Below are positions 1 through 8,560 of a DNA stretch of 64,000 nucleotides, in pieces. The stretch is from DASZHJ01 sp963735465 (GTDB taxonomy: Bacteria; Pseudomonadota; Alphaproteobacteria; ATCC43930; CGMCC-115725): positions 2,046,001 through 2,110,000 of the forward strand of contig CAVTLA010000001.1 of assembly GCA_963735465.1 (NCBI GenBank), given 5' to 3'. Made by a program: the position numbers and the translations under genes. The stretch's first letter is position 1, and the number at the start of each line of letters is the position of its first letter. The notes below the pieces were generated by a model, which was not told the origin of the DNA, made no database searches, and was given only the letters and a program-made list of their open reading frames with translations.

Positions 1-1481
1 ACTGGCAGCTCATCTGCATGCTCTGCGTCGATCTCCCCAGCTTCGAGAACGGGCGCGCGGTGCGCGTGACCTTGCCGGACGGCAAGGAGGGCGTGCGGCT
101 CACCTATACGCTGCAGCCGGGCGCCACCTGGGGCGACGGCGTTCCCGTCACCACCGAGGACGTGCTCTTCAGCTACGAGGTCGGCCACGATCCGCTCTCC
201 GGCGTCGTCAACTCCGAGCTTTATCGCCGCATCGTCAAGATCGAGGCCGAGGACGCCAAGACCTTCACGGTGACCCAGGACCGCGTCGACTACCAGTACC
301 AGGCGTTGCCGGATTTCGACGTGCTGCCCGCCCACATCGAGCGCGCCGCCTTCGCCGGCGATCCCCGCACCTACCGCTTCCGCACCAACTACGACACCCA
401 CCCCACCAACCCCGGCCTCTACTTCGGCCCCTATCGAGTGACCGAGCTGGTGCCGGGCAACCGCGTGGTGCTGACGCGCAATCCCACCTGGTGGGGCCGG
501 CCGCCGGCGTTCGAGCAGGTTGTCGTCTCGACCGTGGAGAACACCGCGGCGCTGGAGGCGAACCTCCTATCCGGCGGCATCGACATGATCGCCGGCGAGT
601 TCAGCCCGATCGCCGTCGACCAGGCCCTGGCCTTCGCCGCGCGCCAGCACGGGCGCTTCACCGTGCTGGTGAAGCCCGGCCTCAACTTCGAGCACGTCGC
701 CACCAATCTCGACAATCCCATCCTGGCGGATCTGCGCGTCCGCCAGGCGCTGCTGTCTGCCATCGACCGCAAGGGAATCAGCGAGGAGATGTACGCCGGC
801 CGGCAGCCGGTTGCCGAGACCTTCGTGCATCCCCTCGACTGGGTCTACACGGACGACGTCAAACACTATCCCTATGACCCGGCGGCGGCGCGGTCGCTCC
901 TGGACGCCGCCGGCTGGCATCCGGGCCCGGACGGCATCCGCGTCAACGCCAGAGGCGAGCGCCTCTCCCTCGATCTCTCGACCACGTCCGGCAATCGCGG
1001 GCGCGAGCTCCTGGAGCAGATCCTCCAAAGCGAGTGGCGCCAGGTCGGCGTCGAGGTGCATCTGCGCAATCAGCCGGCCCGCGTGCTGTTTGGCGACACG
1101 CTCAACAAGCGCGCCTACGACATGAGTTCTTTCGCCTGGATCAGCTCGCCGGAGAACGTGCCGCGCAGCACCCTCTTCTCCGACGAGATCCCCACATCCG
1201 CCAACGGCTACAGCGGCGAGAACCTGACCGGCTATCGCAATCCGGAGGCGGACCGGCTCATCGTCGCGATCGAGAAGACCCTCGACCGTCCCCGCCGCGC
1301 GGAGCTCTGGCACGAGCTGCAGCGGCTCTACGCGGAGACGCTGCCGGAGCTGCCGCTGTTCTTCCGCGCCGACGCCTATATCCTGCCGAGCTGGCTCCAG
1401 GGAGTGACGCCCACGGGGCATCTCTATATTTCAACGCTCTGGATCGAGGACTGGCGGGATGCGGGCGCACCCGGCAACTAG
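1..1481 (+). CDS. Peptide/nickel-type ABC transporter solute-binding protein (5' partial)
   Basis: Family 5 periplasmic solute-binding protein of a Dpp/Opp-type importer; it would capture a peptide or similar ligand and deliver it to the membrane permeases. The frame is open to the window edge (first complete codon at 3), so the signal peptide and the start of lobe 1 are missing. About 492 codons remain. The ATG at 18 is probably internal. Family features include GATWGDGVPVTTEDV early on, NPTWWG in the middle and a late stretch ending EWRQVGVEV. The permease gene begins 6 bp after the stop, so this is the first visible gene of a transport operon. Family assignment is firm; the ligand is unknown. 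Confidence 0.9.
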   Translation, partial: WQLICMLCVDLPSFENGRAVRVTLPDGKEGVRLTYTLQPGATWGDGVPVTTEDVLFSYEVGHDPLSGVVNSELYRRIVKIEAEDAKTFTVTQDRVDYQYQALPDFDVLPAHIERAAFAGDPRTYRFRTNYDTHPTNPGLYFGPYRVTELVPGNRVVLTRNPTWWGRPPAFEQVVVSTVENTAALEANLLSGGIDMIAGEFSPIAVDQALAFAARQHGRFTVLVKPGLNFEHVATNLDNPILADLRVRQALLSAIDRKGISEEMYAGRQPVAETFVHPLDWVYTDDVKHYPYDPAAARSLLDAAGWHPGPDGIRVNARGERLSLDLSTTSGNRGRELLEQILQSEWRQVGVEVHLRNQPARVLFGDTLNKRAYDMSSFAWISSPENVPRSTLFSDEIPTSANGYSGENLTGYRNPEADRLIVAIEKTLDRPRRAELWHELQRLYAETLPELPLFFRADAYILPSWLQGVTPTGHLYISTLWIEDWRDAGAPGN

Positions 1482-1487
1482 GCGGCG

Positions 1488-2441
1488 ATGACCAACTACA
1501 TCCTGCGCCGGCTCGCGGAATCCCTGCTGGTGCTGGCGGTGATGTCGTTCGTGATCTACGGGCTCATCGGCTTGATGCCCGGCGATCCCATCGACCTCAT
1601 GCTGGGTGCCGACCCGCATCTCACCGCCGCCGACGTGGCGCGTCTCAAGGCGCTGATGGGCATCGACCAGCCGCTCCTCAAGCGCTACGGCGCCTGGGCG
1701 CTCGCGGCGCTGCACGGCGATTTCGGCTATTCCCGGCTCTACGTGATGCCGGCGATCCAGGCCCTGCTGGCGCCGCTCGGCCGCAGCGCGCTGCTGATGG
1801 GCGTGAGCTTCGTCGCCACTCTCGCGGTGGGGCTGCCGCTCGGCATCCTGGCGGCGCTCCGCCCCCGCTCCGCCCTCGATCACGGCATCAATCTCGCCGC
1901 CTTCGCCAGCGTGTCGCTGCCGAGCTTCTGGATCGGCCTCATGCTGATCCTGGTCTTCGCGGCGAGCCTGGGCTGGCTGCCGGCGGGCGGCATCGCCGAT
2001 GTCGGCGACGGCGGTATCCTCGACCGCGCGCGCCATCTGCTGCTGCCGGCGGCGACGCTGACCCTCGTGAACTTCGGCACCTTCGCCCGCTACATGCGCG
2101 CGGGTCTTCTGGAGACGCTGGGCCAGGACTATATCCGCACCGCCCGCGCCAAGGGTGCCAGCGAGCGCCGAGTCATGCTCGGCCACGCGCTCCGCAACGC
2201 GATAGCGCCGGTCGTCACCATCATCGCGCTCTCCTTCGGCGGCTTGTTCTCCGGCGCTCTCGTCACCGAGACGCTCTTCGCCTATCCCGGCATGGGCAAG
2301 CTCATCTACGACGCGATCCTCGGCAACGATTTCAACCTGGCGCTGGCGGCGCTGCTGTTCGCGACCTTGATGACGCTGCTCTCGAACCTGGCGGCGGACA
2401 TCGCCTACGCCGCCATCGATCCCAGGATCAGCTACCGATGA
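1488..2441 (+). CDS. Oligopeptide-type ABC transporter permease (DppB-like)
   Basis: Inner-membrane permease of the DppB/OppB family, 317 residues, the usual length. It opens with the family's YILRRLAESLLVLAVMSFVI transmembrane start and has several further hydrophobic segments. The cytoplasmic EAA loop that docks with the ATPase is visible as ARAKGASERRVMLGHALRN, about residue 220. It lies 6 bp after the binding-protein gene, and its TGA overlaps the next permease's ATG (ATGA at 2438-2441). These three genes therefore form one transcription unit. No ATPase gene follows on this strand. Confidence 0.93.
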   Translation: MTNYILRRLAESLLVLAVMSFVIYGLIGLMPGDPIDLMLGADPHLTAADVARLKALMGIDQPLLKRYGAWALAALHGDFGYSRLYVMPAIQALLAPLGRSALLMGVSFVATLAVGLPLGILAALRPRSALDHGINLAAFASVSLPSFWIGLMLILVFAASLGWLPAGGIADVGDGGILDRARHLLLPAATLTLVNFGTFARYMRAGLLETLGQDYIRTARAKGASERRVMLGHALRNAIAPVVTIIALSFGGLFSGALVTETLFAYPGMGKLIYDAILGNDFNLALAALLFATLMTLLSNLAADIAYAAIDPRISYR

Positions 2442-3344
2442 GCGGATTGGGCCGGCTCTACTGGCGGCGGTTTCGCGGCAACCGGCCGGCGCTGCTGAGC
2501 GCGGCGGTACTGCTGCTCCTCGGCGCCGCCGCGCTGGCAGCGCCCGTCCTGGCCGCGCTCACCGGACAGGACGCGACGCTGGTGGATCTCTACCACCGGC
2601 TCGCGCCGCCCTCGCTCCCCCATCCCCTCGGCACCGACGAGCTCGGTCGCGATCTCCTGCTGCGGCTCCTGGACGGCGGCCGCGTCTCGCTGATCGTCGG
2701 GCATCGCCGGCGCCCTCGCCGCCGCCATCGTGGGAACCGGGATCGGCCTCGTCGCGGGCTATCGCGGCGGCGGCGTCGACGCCCTCCTCATGCGCGTGAC
2801 CGACGGCGTCATCGCGCTGCCGCTGCTGCCGCTCCTGATCGTGCTCGCCGCCATCGATCTCCGGAAGCTCGGCGTGCCGCCTGATATCGCGCGCTCGGAG
2901 GTGGCGAGCCTCTACCGCATCGTCGTGCTGGTGACGCTGGTGGGCTGGACCACCGTGGCGCGGCTGGTGCGCGGCGCCACCCTCTCGCTCAAGGCTCAGG
3001 AGTTCGTGCGCGCCGCCGTGGCGCTCGGCGCCTCGCCGCTCCGCGTCATGCTCGTGCACATCCTGCCGAACCTCGCCTCGCCGATCATCGTCGCCACCAT
3101 GCTCTCGGTCGGCAACGTGATCCTGCTGGAATCCGTGCTGAGCTTCCTCGGCCTCGGCATCGCGCCGCCGCTCGCCAGCTGGGGCGCCATGCTCTCCGGC
3201 GCCCAGGAGACGATCACCCTGGCGCCGGTGCTCGCGGTCTATCCCGGCGTGCTCATCTTCCTGGTGGTGGTGGCGTGCAACCTGCTGGGTGACGGGCTGC
3301 AGGACGCGCTGGATCCGCGGACGCTCACTTCGCGCCAGCCCTAA
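2438..3344 (+). CDS. Oligopeptide-type ABC transporter permease (DppC-like), frameshifted
   Basis: Second permease of the plus-strand importer, DppC/OppC family. The N-terminal part (from ATG 2438) has the family motif LGTDELGRDLLLRLLDGGRVS. The C-terminal part, with the EAA loop ALGASPLRVMLVHILPNLAS and the LSFLGLGIAPPLASWG motif, is in the next frame. Removing one G from the GGG at 2699-2701 restores a continuous protein of about 301 residues (GRVSLIVG followed by IAGALAAAIVGTG). I read this as one gene with a +1 insertion, either a sequencing error or a recent inactivation. The stop overlaps the convergent amidohydrolase stop by 3 bp. Confidence 0.85.
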
Positions 3345-4498
3345 GACAATACCCGCTCCACCAGCCGCGCCCAGTAGCTGGCGCCGAGCGGCAGGGCGTC
3401 GTCGTTGAAGTCGTAGTGCGAGTTGTGCAGGCTGGCGCTCTCGCCGTTGCCGATCAGAATGTAGCAGCCGGGCTTCGCCTGCAGCATGAAGGCGAAATCC
3501 TCGGCGCCCATGCTAGGCGTGTAGTCGCGGAGCACGTTCCGGTCGCCCGCCACTTCCACGGCGGCTCCGATGGCGACTTCGGTTTCCGCCACGCTGTTGA
3601 CGGTAGCAGGATAGCGGCGCTCGTAGCGCACGCGCACCTTGGCACCGTTGGCGGCGGCGACGCCCTCGGCGATGCGATGGATGCCGCTCTCGATGGCGTC
3701 CTGCACCTCCGGCTTGAAGGAGCGCGCGGTGCCGCGCAGCACCACCTCGTCGGGGATCACGTTCCAGGCGTCGCCGCCGTGTACCTGGGTCACGCTGACG
3801 ACGGCGCCGTCGAGGGGATGGGTGATGCGGCTGCGGATGGTCTGCAGCGCCAGGACGATCTGTGCCGCCGTCACCACCGGGTCGATGCCGGTGTGCGGCA
3901 TGGCACCATGGGCGCCCTTGCCCTCGACGGTGATCTCGAAGGTATCGGAGGCGGCGAGCAGCGGCCCCGGACGCACGCCGAACTGCCCCACCGGCAGGCC
4001 CGGCCAGTTGTGCATGCCGTAGACCGCCTCCACGGGAAATTTCTGGAAGAGGCCCTCCTCCAGCATCACCCGGGCGCCGCCCTCGCTCTCCTCCGCGGGC
4101 TGGAAGATGAAATGCACGGTGCCGGCAAAGTTGCGGGTCTCCGCCAGGTAGCGCGCGGCGCCCAGCAGCATGGTGGTATGGCCGTCATGGCCGCAGGCGT
4201 GCATCTTGCCGTCATGGGTGGAGCAGTGGCCGAAGCGGTTCTTCTCGTGCACGGGGAGCGCGTCCATGTCGGCGCGGATGGCGATGGCGCGGCCGCCGGG
4301 CCGCGACCCCTCGAGAGTACCGACCACGCCGGTGCCGGCGAGGCCGCGATGCATCTCAATGCCGAACTCCGCCAGGCGCTGGGCCACGAACTCCGACGTC
4401 CGATGTTCCTCGAAGGCGGTCTCGGGATGCGCGTGGATGTCGCGCCGCCAGCCCGTGAGATCGGCCTGAAAGTCGGCGATGCGGTTCAAGATCGGCAT
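3341..4498 (-). CDS. M20 family metallo-amidohydrolase (hippurate/N-acyl amino acid hydrolase type)
   Basis: Cytoplasmic zinc or manganese hydrolase that removes an acyl or amino acid group from an amide bond; peptidase subfamily M20D, 385 residues. Metal-site motifs are visible: HACGHDGHTTML near residue 103 and FIFQPAEESEGGA near residue 140, the latter carrying the catalytic Glu pair. The dimerisation-domain stretch GKGAHGAMPHTGIDPV follows. It is downstream of a dipeptide-type ABC operon and a PLP dehydratase on the same strand, which suggests use of imported peptides or N-acyl amino acids. A terminator-like hairpin and a 120-bp gap separate it from the dehydratase, so it may have its own promoter. 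Substrate not predictable. Confidence 0.92.
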   Translation of the reverse strand: MPILNRIADFQADLTGWRRDIHAHPETAFEEHRTSEFVAQRLAEFGIEMHRGLAGTGVVGTLEGSRPGGRAIAIRADMDALPVHEKNRFGHCSTHDGKMHACGHDGHTTMLLGAARYLAETRNFAGTVHFIFQPAEESEGGARVMLEEGLFQKFPVEAVYGMHNWPGLPVGQFGVRPGPLLAASDTFEITVEGKGAHGAMPHTGIDPVVTAAQIVLALQTIRSRITHPLDGAVVSVTQVHGGDAWNVIPDEVVLRGTARSFKPEVQDAIESGIHRIAEGVAAANGAKVRVRYERRYPATVNSVAETEVAIGAAVEVAGDRNVLRDYTPSMGAEDFAFMLQAKPGCYILIGNGESASLHNSHYDFNDDALPLGASYWARLVERVLS

Positions 4499-4576
4499 GA
4501 GGCACCTGCTCCCAAGCAGCCATTCGCGCGCACTCGTCGCACTGCATTGCGCGATTAAACTCTATATCGCCTTGGA

Positions 4577-4610
4577 AAAGGGCGCCACCGGGAAGCCGAA
4601 ACCGGTGGCT
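4577..4610 (-). terminator. Rho-independent terminator-like hairpin
   Basis: On the minus strand an 8-bp perfect stem (GCCACCGG at 4610-4603, CCGGTGGC at 4592-4585) with a 10-nt loop is followed by GCCCTTTTCC. It begins 8 bp after the dehydratase stop, where an intrinsic terminator is expected. The T tract is short, so it may be partial or attenuating. Confidence 0.5.
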
Positions 4611-4618
4611 TGCCGGCC

Positions 4619-5563
4619 TCAGCCGATGCCGTCGCTGCCGGCGCCGCAGACCAGGGCGCAGACGCGCTCGCCTGCCTTGGGCTTGTAGCGGCCGGAGAGC
4701 AGCGCGGCGACGCTGGCGGCGCCGCTCAGCTCGGCGGCGACGCCGTGCTCGAACCAGAGCCAGCGCGCGGCGTCGCGCATGTGGTCGTCGCTCACCAGGA
4801 AGATCTCGTCGACGTTCTTGCTGACGATCTCCAGGTTGATGACCGCGGTCTGGCGCGGCGCCAATGTGCCGGCGACGGTATCGATGCGCTTGAGCTCGAC
4901 GAGACGCTTCGCCCGCACGCTCTCGTAGAGCGTCGGCGCGCCCGTGGGCTCGATGCCGATCACCTTGATCGCGGGCTTGAGCGCCCTGAGGGCGAGGGCC
5001 ACGCCGGAGATCAGCCCGCCGCCGCCGATCGCCACCAGCACGGTGTCGAGATCGGGCGCCTGCTCCAGGAGCTCGAGGCCGAGCGTTCCCTGTCCCGCGA
5101 TCACCCTGGGATCGGCGAAGGGATGGATATAGGTGAGCGCGTCCTCGGCCGCCTTGGCCAGCGCCGCGCGATTGGCGTCGTCCCAGACGGCGCCGCCCAC
5201 CACCACCTTGGCGCCCCAGGCCTCGAGCTTGGCGATCTTCGCCGCCGGCACGTTGGTGGGAAGATAGATCGTCGCCGGCGTCTTGGCGACGTAGCCGGCA
5301 TAGGCAACCGCGAGGCCGTGATTGCCGCCGGAGGCGGTGATGATGCCGCGGCTGATCTCGGCGGGCGCGAGCGAGCGGAGCGTGTTGAGCGCTCCCCGCG
5401 CCTTGAAGGAGCCCGTCACCTGCAGGCATTCGAGCTTGAGGAGCACGTGGCCGGGCAACGGCACCTTGTCGAGCTCCGCCGCGATCATCGGCGTGCGCCG
5501 CACCTGGCCGGCGATGGCGGTGGCGGCGGCGCGGATCGCCGTGAGATCGGGAACGGATGTCAT
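4619..5563 (-). CDS. Threonine/serine dehydratase-like PLP enzyme
   Basis: Fold-type II PLP enzyme of the threonine ammonia-lyase group, expected to deaminate serine or threonine to a 2-oxoacid plus ammonia. It has 314 residues, the length of catabolic forms without a regulatory ACT domain. The PLP lysine is K54 in GSFKARGA. The substrate loop is TASGGNHG, the phosphate-binding loop is GGGGLISG, and GAGSDG lies at the C terminus. It starts just upstream of position 5563 after the ATPase stop at 5567, so it is co-transcribed with the ABC genes. Serine racemase or hydroxyaspartate dehydratase are alternatives within the same fold. Confidence 0.88.
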   Translation of the reverse strand: MTSVPDLTAIRAAATAIAGQVRRTPMIAAELDKVPLPGHVLLKLECLQVTGSFKARGALNTLRSLAPAEISRGIITASGGNHGLAVAYAGYVAKTPATIYLPTNVPAAKIAKLEAWGAKVVVGGAVWDDANRAALAKAAEDALTYIHPFADPRVIAGQGTLGLELLEQAPDLDTVLVAIGGGGLISGVALALRALKPAIKVIGIEPTGAPTLYESVRAKRLVELKRIDTVAGTLAPRQTAVINLEIVSKNVDEIFLVSDDHMRDAARWLWFEHGVAAELSGAASVAALLSGRYKPKAGERVCALVCGAGSDGIG

Positions 5564-5566
5564 GGT

Positions 5567-6610
5567 CTATGGGCTCGGCGGGACAATGGGAGGAACAGCG
5601 GCGAGACGGCGCTCCTCCACGGCGTGACAGGCGACCAGCGTCCCGGCGTCGGGGCGCAGCTCCGGCCGCTCGCGGCGGCAGCGCTCGTTGGCGAAGGGGC
5701 AGCGCGGATGAAAGGCGCAACCGGTCGGGGGATCGATCGGGTTCGGGACCTCGCCCGCCACCGGCTGGCGCACGCGGCCGGTCATGGCGAGATCGGGAAT
5801 GGTGTCGAGGAGCATGCGCGTATAGGGATGCCGGGGCGCCGCGAAGAGCGTGGCCGCATCCGCGGTTTCCACCAGCCGGCCCAGATACATCACGCCGACG
5901 CGGTCGGAGATGAAATAGACCACCGCCAGATTGTGCGAGATGAAGAGATATGTCAGGCCCAGCTTGCGCTGCAGCTCCTTCATCAGGTTGAGGATCTGCG
6001 CCTGCACGGAGACGTCGAGAGCCGAGGTGGGCTCGTCGCAGACCAGGAACTCCGGCTCCGCCGCCAATGCGCGGGCGATGGAGATGCGCTGGCGCTGCCC
6101 GCCGGAGAACTCGTGCGGATATCTGTCGCCGTCCGCCGGCGCCAGCTTCACCTGTCCCAGCAGCTCCTCCACGCGGGCGCGGATCGCCGCGGCGCCGCGG
6201 CGCAGACCGTGGGTGCGGATCGGCTCGGCGATGATGTCGCGCACGCGCCAGCGCGGATTGAGGCTGGCGAAGGGATCCTGGAAGATCATCTGGATCCGGC
6301 GCCGGAACGGCTTCTGATCCAGGCGGCTTCGCATGCGCGCGAGATCGGCGCCGTCGAACTCGATATGGCCGCTGGTGGGCCGGTAGAGACCCACCACCAG
6401 CCGCGCCACCGTCGACTTGCCGCAGCCGGACTCCCCCACCAGGGAGAACGTCTCGCCGCGGCGGATCTCGAAGTCGACGCCGTCGACCGCCTTCAGGTCC
6501 TGGCGCGGCCGCCGCTCGATCACGCGATTGAGGAGCGGCGCCGAGACATCGAAATAGCGCGCGAGGCCGTTCACGCTGAGGAGCGGTGTCTTGCCGCCGG
6601 CGTCAGCCAT
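5567..6610 (-). CDS. Oligopeptide-type ABC transporter ATP-binding protein (DppF-like)
   Basis: Second ATPase of a Dpp/Opp importer, 347 residues from the chosen ATG at 6610; this start overlaps the end of the preceding ATPase gene by 8 bp. Walker A GESGCGKST, signature SGGQRQRISIARAL and Walker B FLVCDEPTSALD are intact. The C-terminal oligopeptide-transporter extension carries GCAFHPRC. An in-frame upstream start at 6649 would add 13 residues of arginine/proline-rich sequence that overlap the upstream gene further; I rejected it. It works with the DppD-like ATPase to energise the two permeases encoded upstream. Confidence 0.93.
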   Translation of the reverse strand: MADAGGKTPLLSVNGLARYFDVSAPLLNRVIERRPRQDLKAVDGVDFEIRRGETFSLVGESGCGKSTVARLVVGLYRPTSGHIEFDGADLARMRSRLDQKPFRRRIQMIFQDPFASLNPRWRVRDIIAEPIRTHGLRRGAAAIRARVEELLGQVKLAPADGDRYPHEFSGGQRQRISIARALAAEPEFLVCDEPTSALDVSVQAQILNLMKELQRKLGLTYLFISHNLAVVYFISDRVGVMYLGRLVETADAATLFAAPRHPYTRMLLDTIPDLAMTGRVRQPVAGEVPNPIDPPTGCAFHPRCPFANERCRRERPELRPDAGTLVACHAVEERRLAAVPPIVPPSP

Positions 6611-7598
6611 GGGCGGCCTCCCGCGGGCTGGCGGCGGCGCTCTCGCCATAGAGCCAGCAAGAAGCGCTGCTCGCTCCCGCCGGCATCAGCTCCGGCCGCT
6701 CGCTTCGACAGCGGTCGAAGGCGCGGCCGCAGCGGGGATGGAAGGCGCAGCCGCTCGGCGACTTGCCGACGCGGGGCATGGCGCCGTCGATCTGCGCCAG
6801 ACGATCACGCGCGCCGCCGATGGCGGGGATCGCGCCCATGAGGCCGACGGTATAGGGGTGGCGCGGCGTCTTCACGACGTCGCGCACGCTGCCGATCTCC
6901 GCCACCCGGCCCGCGTACATGACGGCGACGCGGTCGGCGGTCTCGGCGATCACGCCCATGTCGTGGGTCACCAGCATGACGGCGGTGCCGTGGTCGCGGC
7001 AGAGCCGCTTCAGGAGCTGGATGATCTGCGCCTGGATCGAGACGTCGAGGGCGGTGGTGGGCTCGTCGGCGATGACGAGGCGTGGATTGGCGGCGAGTGC
7101 CAAGGCGATCACCACGCGCTGGCGCATGCCGCCGGAGAACTGGTGCGGATAGTGATCGATCCGCTGCGCCGCGCCGGGAATGCCGACCTCGCCCAGCAGC
7201 GCCAGCGCGCGCTCGCGCGCCGCGCCGGCGTCCAAGCCGAGATGGACGCGGATCGTCTCCGTGAGCTGCCGGCCCACCGTATAGAGCGGGTTGAGGCTGG
7301 TGAGCGGATCCTGGAAGATCGCGCCGATCTCCTTGCCGCGGATGCGCCGCAGCTCCTCCGGCGACAGGTTGTCGATGCGCCGGCCGTCGAACAGGATGCG
7401 GCCGCCGGCGATGCGGCCGGGCGGCTCCAGCAGGCCGATGATGGCGGCGCCGGTCAGAGACTTGCCGGCGCCGGATTCGCCAACGACGCCCAGCACCTCG
7501 CCCGCCCCGATGCTGAAGGAAATGTCGTCCACCGCCCTGAGCACGCCGCGGCGCGTGGGAAATTCGATCCGGAGATGCTCGACTTCCAGGAGCGGCAT
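6603..7598 (-). CDS. Oligopeptide-type ABC transporter ATP-binding protein (DppD-like)
   Basis: First ATPase of the minus-strand importer, 331 residues from ATG 7598. That ATG shares one base with the stop of the preceding permease (TGATG), a typical coupled arrangement, so the longer reading from 7703 is not preferred. Walker A GESGAGKS, signature SGGMRQRVVIALAL, Walker B LVIADEPTTALD and the C-terminal GCAFHPRC motif are all present. It pairs with the DppF-like protein. Confidence 0.93.
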   Translation of the reverse strand: MPLLEVEHLRIEFPTRRGVLRAVDDISFSIGAGEVLGVVGESGAGKSLTGAAIIGLLEPPGRIAGGRILFDGRRIDNLSPEELRRIRGKEIGAIFQDPLTSLNPLYTVGRQLTETIRVHLGLDAGAARERALALLGEVGIPGAAQRIDHYPHQFSGGMRQRVVIALALAANPRLVIADEPTTALDVSIQAQIIQLLKRLCRDHGTAVMLVTHDMGVIAETADRVAVMYAGRVAEIGSVRDVVKTPRHPYTVGLMGAIPAIGGARDRLAQIDGAMPRVGKSPSGCAFHPRCGRAFDRCRSERPELMPAGASSASCWLYGESAAASPREAAHG

Positions 7599-8560
7599 CA
7601 GCGGAGCTTCGGATTGAGAGCGTCGCGCAGCCAGTCGCCCAGCAGGTTCACCGCCAGCGCCAGCCCCGCCAGCGCCGCCGACGGAAAGAGGATCATCCAC
7701 CATTCGCCGGAGAAGAGATAATTCTGCCCGACGCGAATCAGCGTGCCGAGGGACGGCTGGGTCAGCGGCAGGCCCAGGCCCAGGAACGACAATGTCGCCT
7801 CGCTGATGATGGCGACCGCCAGGCTGATGGTGGCGATGACCAGCACCGGGCCGGTGACGTTCGGCAGGATGTGGCGGAACGCGATGGTGACGGGATGGAC
7901 GCCGATCACGCGCGCCGCCTGGACGTATTCCTTGTTGCGCTCCACCAGGGTCGAGCCGCGCACGGTGCGGGCGAACTGCACCGCCGGCAGCACGGTGACC
8001 GCCAGCACCACCACGGAGAAGGCGATCTGGTCCTGCTGGTCGTGGGGCAGCACGCTGCGCGCCACGCCGTCGATGAGGAGCGCGATCAGGATCGCCGGGA
8101 AGGACAGCAGGATGTCGCAGATCCGCATGATCAGCGTGTCGATCCAGCCGCCGGCGAAGCCGGCGAAGAGGCCGAGGCTGACCCCCGCCACCATGGCCAG
8201 CAGCACGGCGGAGAAGCCCACCAGCATCGAGACGCGCATGCCGTAGAGCACCGCCGACAGCACGTCGCGGCCCTGGTCGTCGGTGCCGAGGGGATAGGCC
8301 CAGCTGCCGCCCTCGACCCAGGCCGGAGGGTCGAAGGAATCGAGGATGTTGAGGCTGGCGAGATCGAAGGGATTGTGCGGCGCGATCCAGCCGCAGAGCA
8401 GCGCGCTGCCGCCGAGGATCGCGACCACGAGGGCCGCCGCCATCGTCAGGGGCGACTGGCGGAAGCTGTAGAGGAGATCGCTGTCGAGGGCGCGGCGGAG
8501 CGCGCCGGTGCCGCGCGGTGGCGCGGACGCCTCGGGCAGGTCTGCGCTCTCAGTGACCAT
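7598..8560 (-). CDS. Oligopeptide-type ABC transporter permease (DppC-like)
   Basis: Inner-membrane permease, 320 residues. It has a cytoplasmic N-terminal tail, a first membrane segment near residues 38-60, the family motif YPLGTDDQGRDVLSAVLYG and the EAA loop ARVIGVHPVTIAFRHILPN. It overlaps the upstream permease by 11 bp and the downstream ATPase by 1 bp, placing it in a tight B-C-D-F operon. No solute-binding protein gene is found next to this operon in the window. Confidence 0.93.
   Translation of the reverse strand: MVTESADLPEASAPPRGTGALRRALDSDLLYSFRQSPLTMAAALVVAILGGSALLCGWIAPHNPFDLASLNILDSFDPPAWVEGGSWAYPLGTDDQGRDVLSAVLYGMRVSMLVGFSAVLLAMVAGVSLGLFAGFAGGWIDTLIMRICDILLSFPAILIALLIDGVARSVLPHDQQDQIAFSVVVLAVTVLPAVQFARTVRGSTLVERNKEYVQAARVIGVHPVTIAFRHILPNVTGPVLVIATISLAVAIISEATLSFLGLGLPLTQPSLGTLIRVGQNYLFSGEWWMILFPSAALAGLALAVNLLGDWLRDALNPKLR

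Noticed and set aside
2690..2710. Programmed frameshifting in the DppC-like permease or in dxs
   Set aside because: No slippery heptamer or stimulatory structure is seen, and the same +1 insertion pattern recurs in seven unrelated genes.
7599..7703. N-terminal extension of the DppD-like ATPase to 7703
   Set aside because: It overlaps the permease coding region, is Gly/Ala-rich without homology, and the TGATG junction at 7596-7600 gives a better start.
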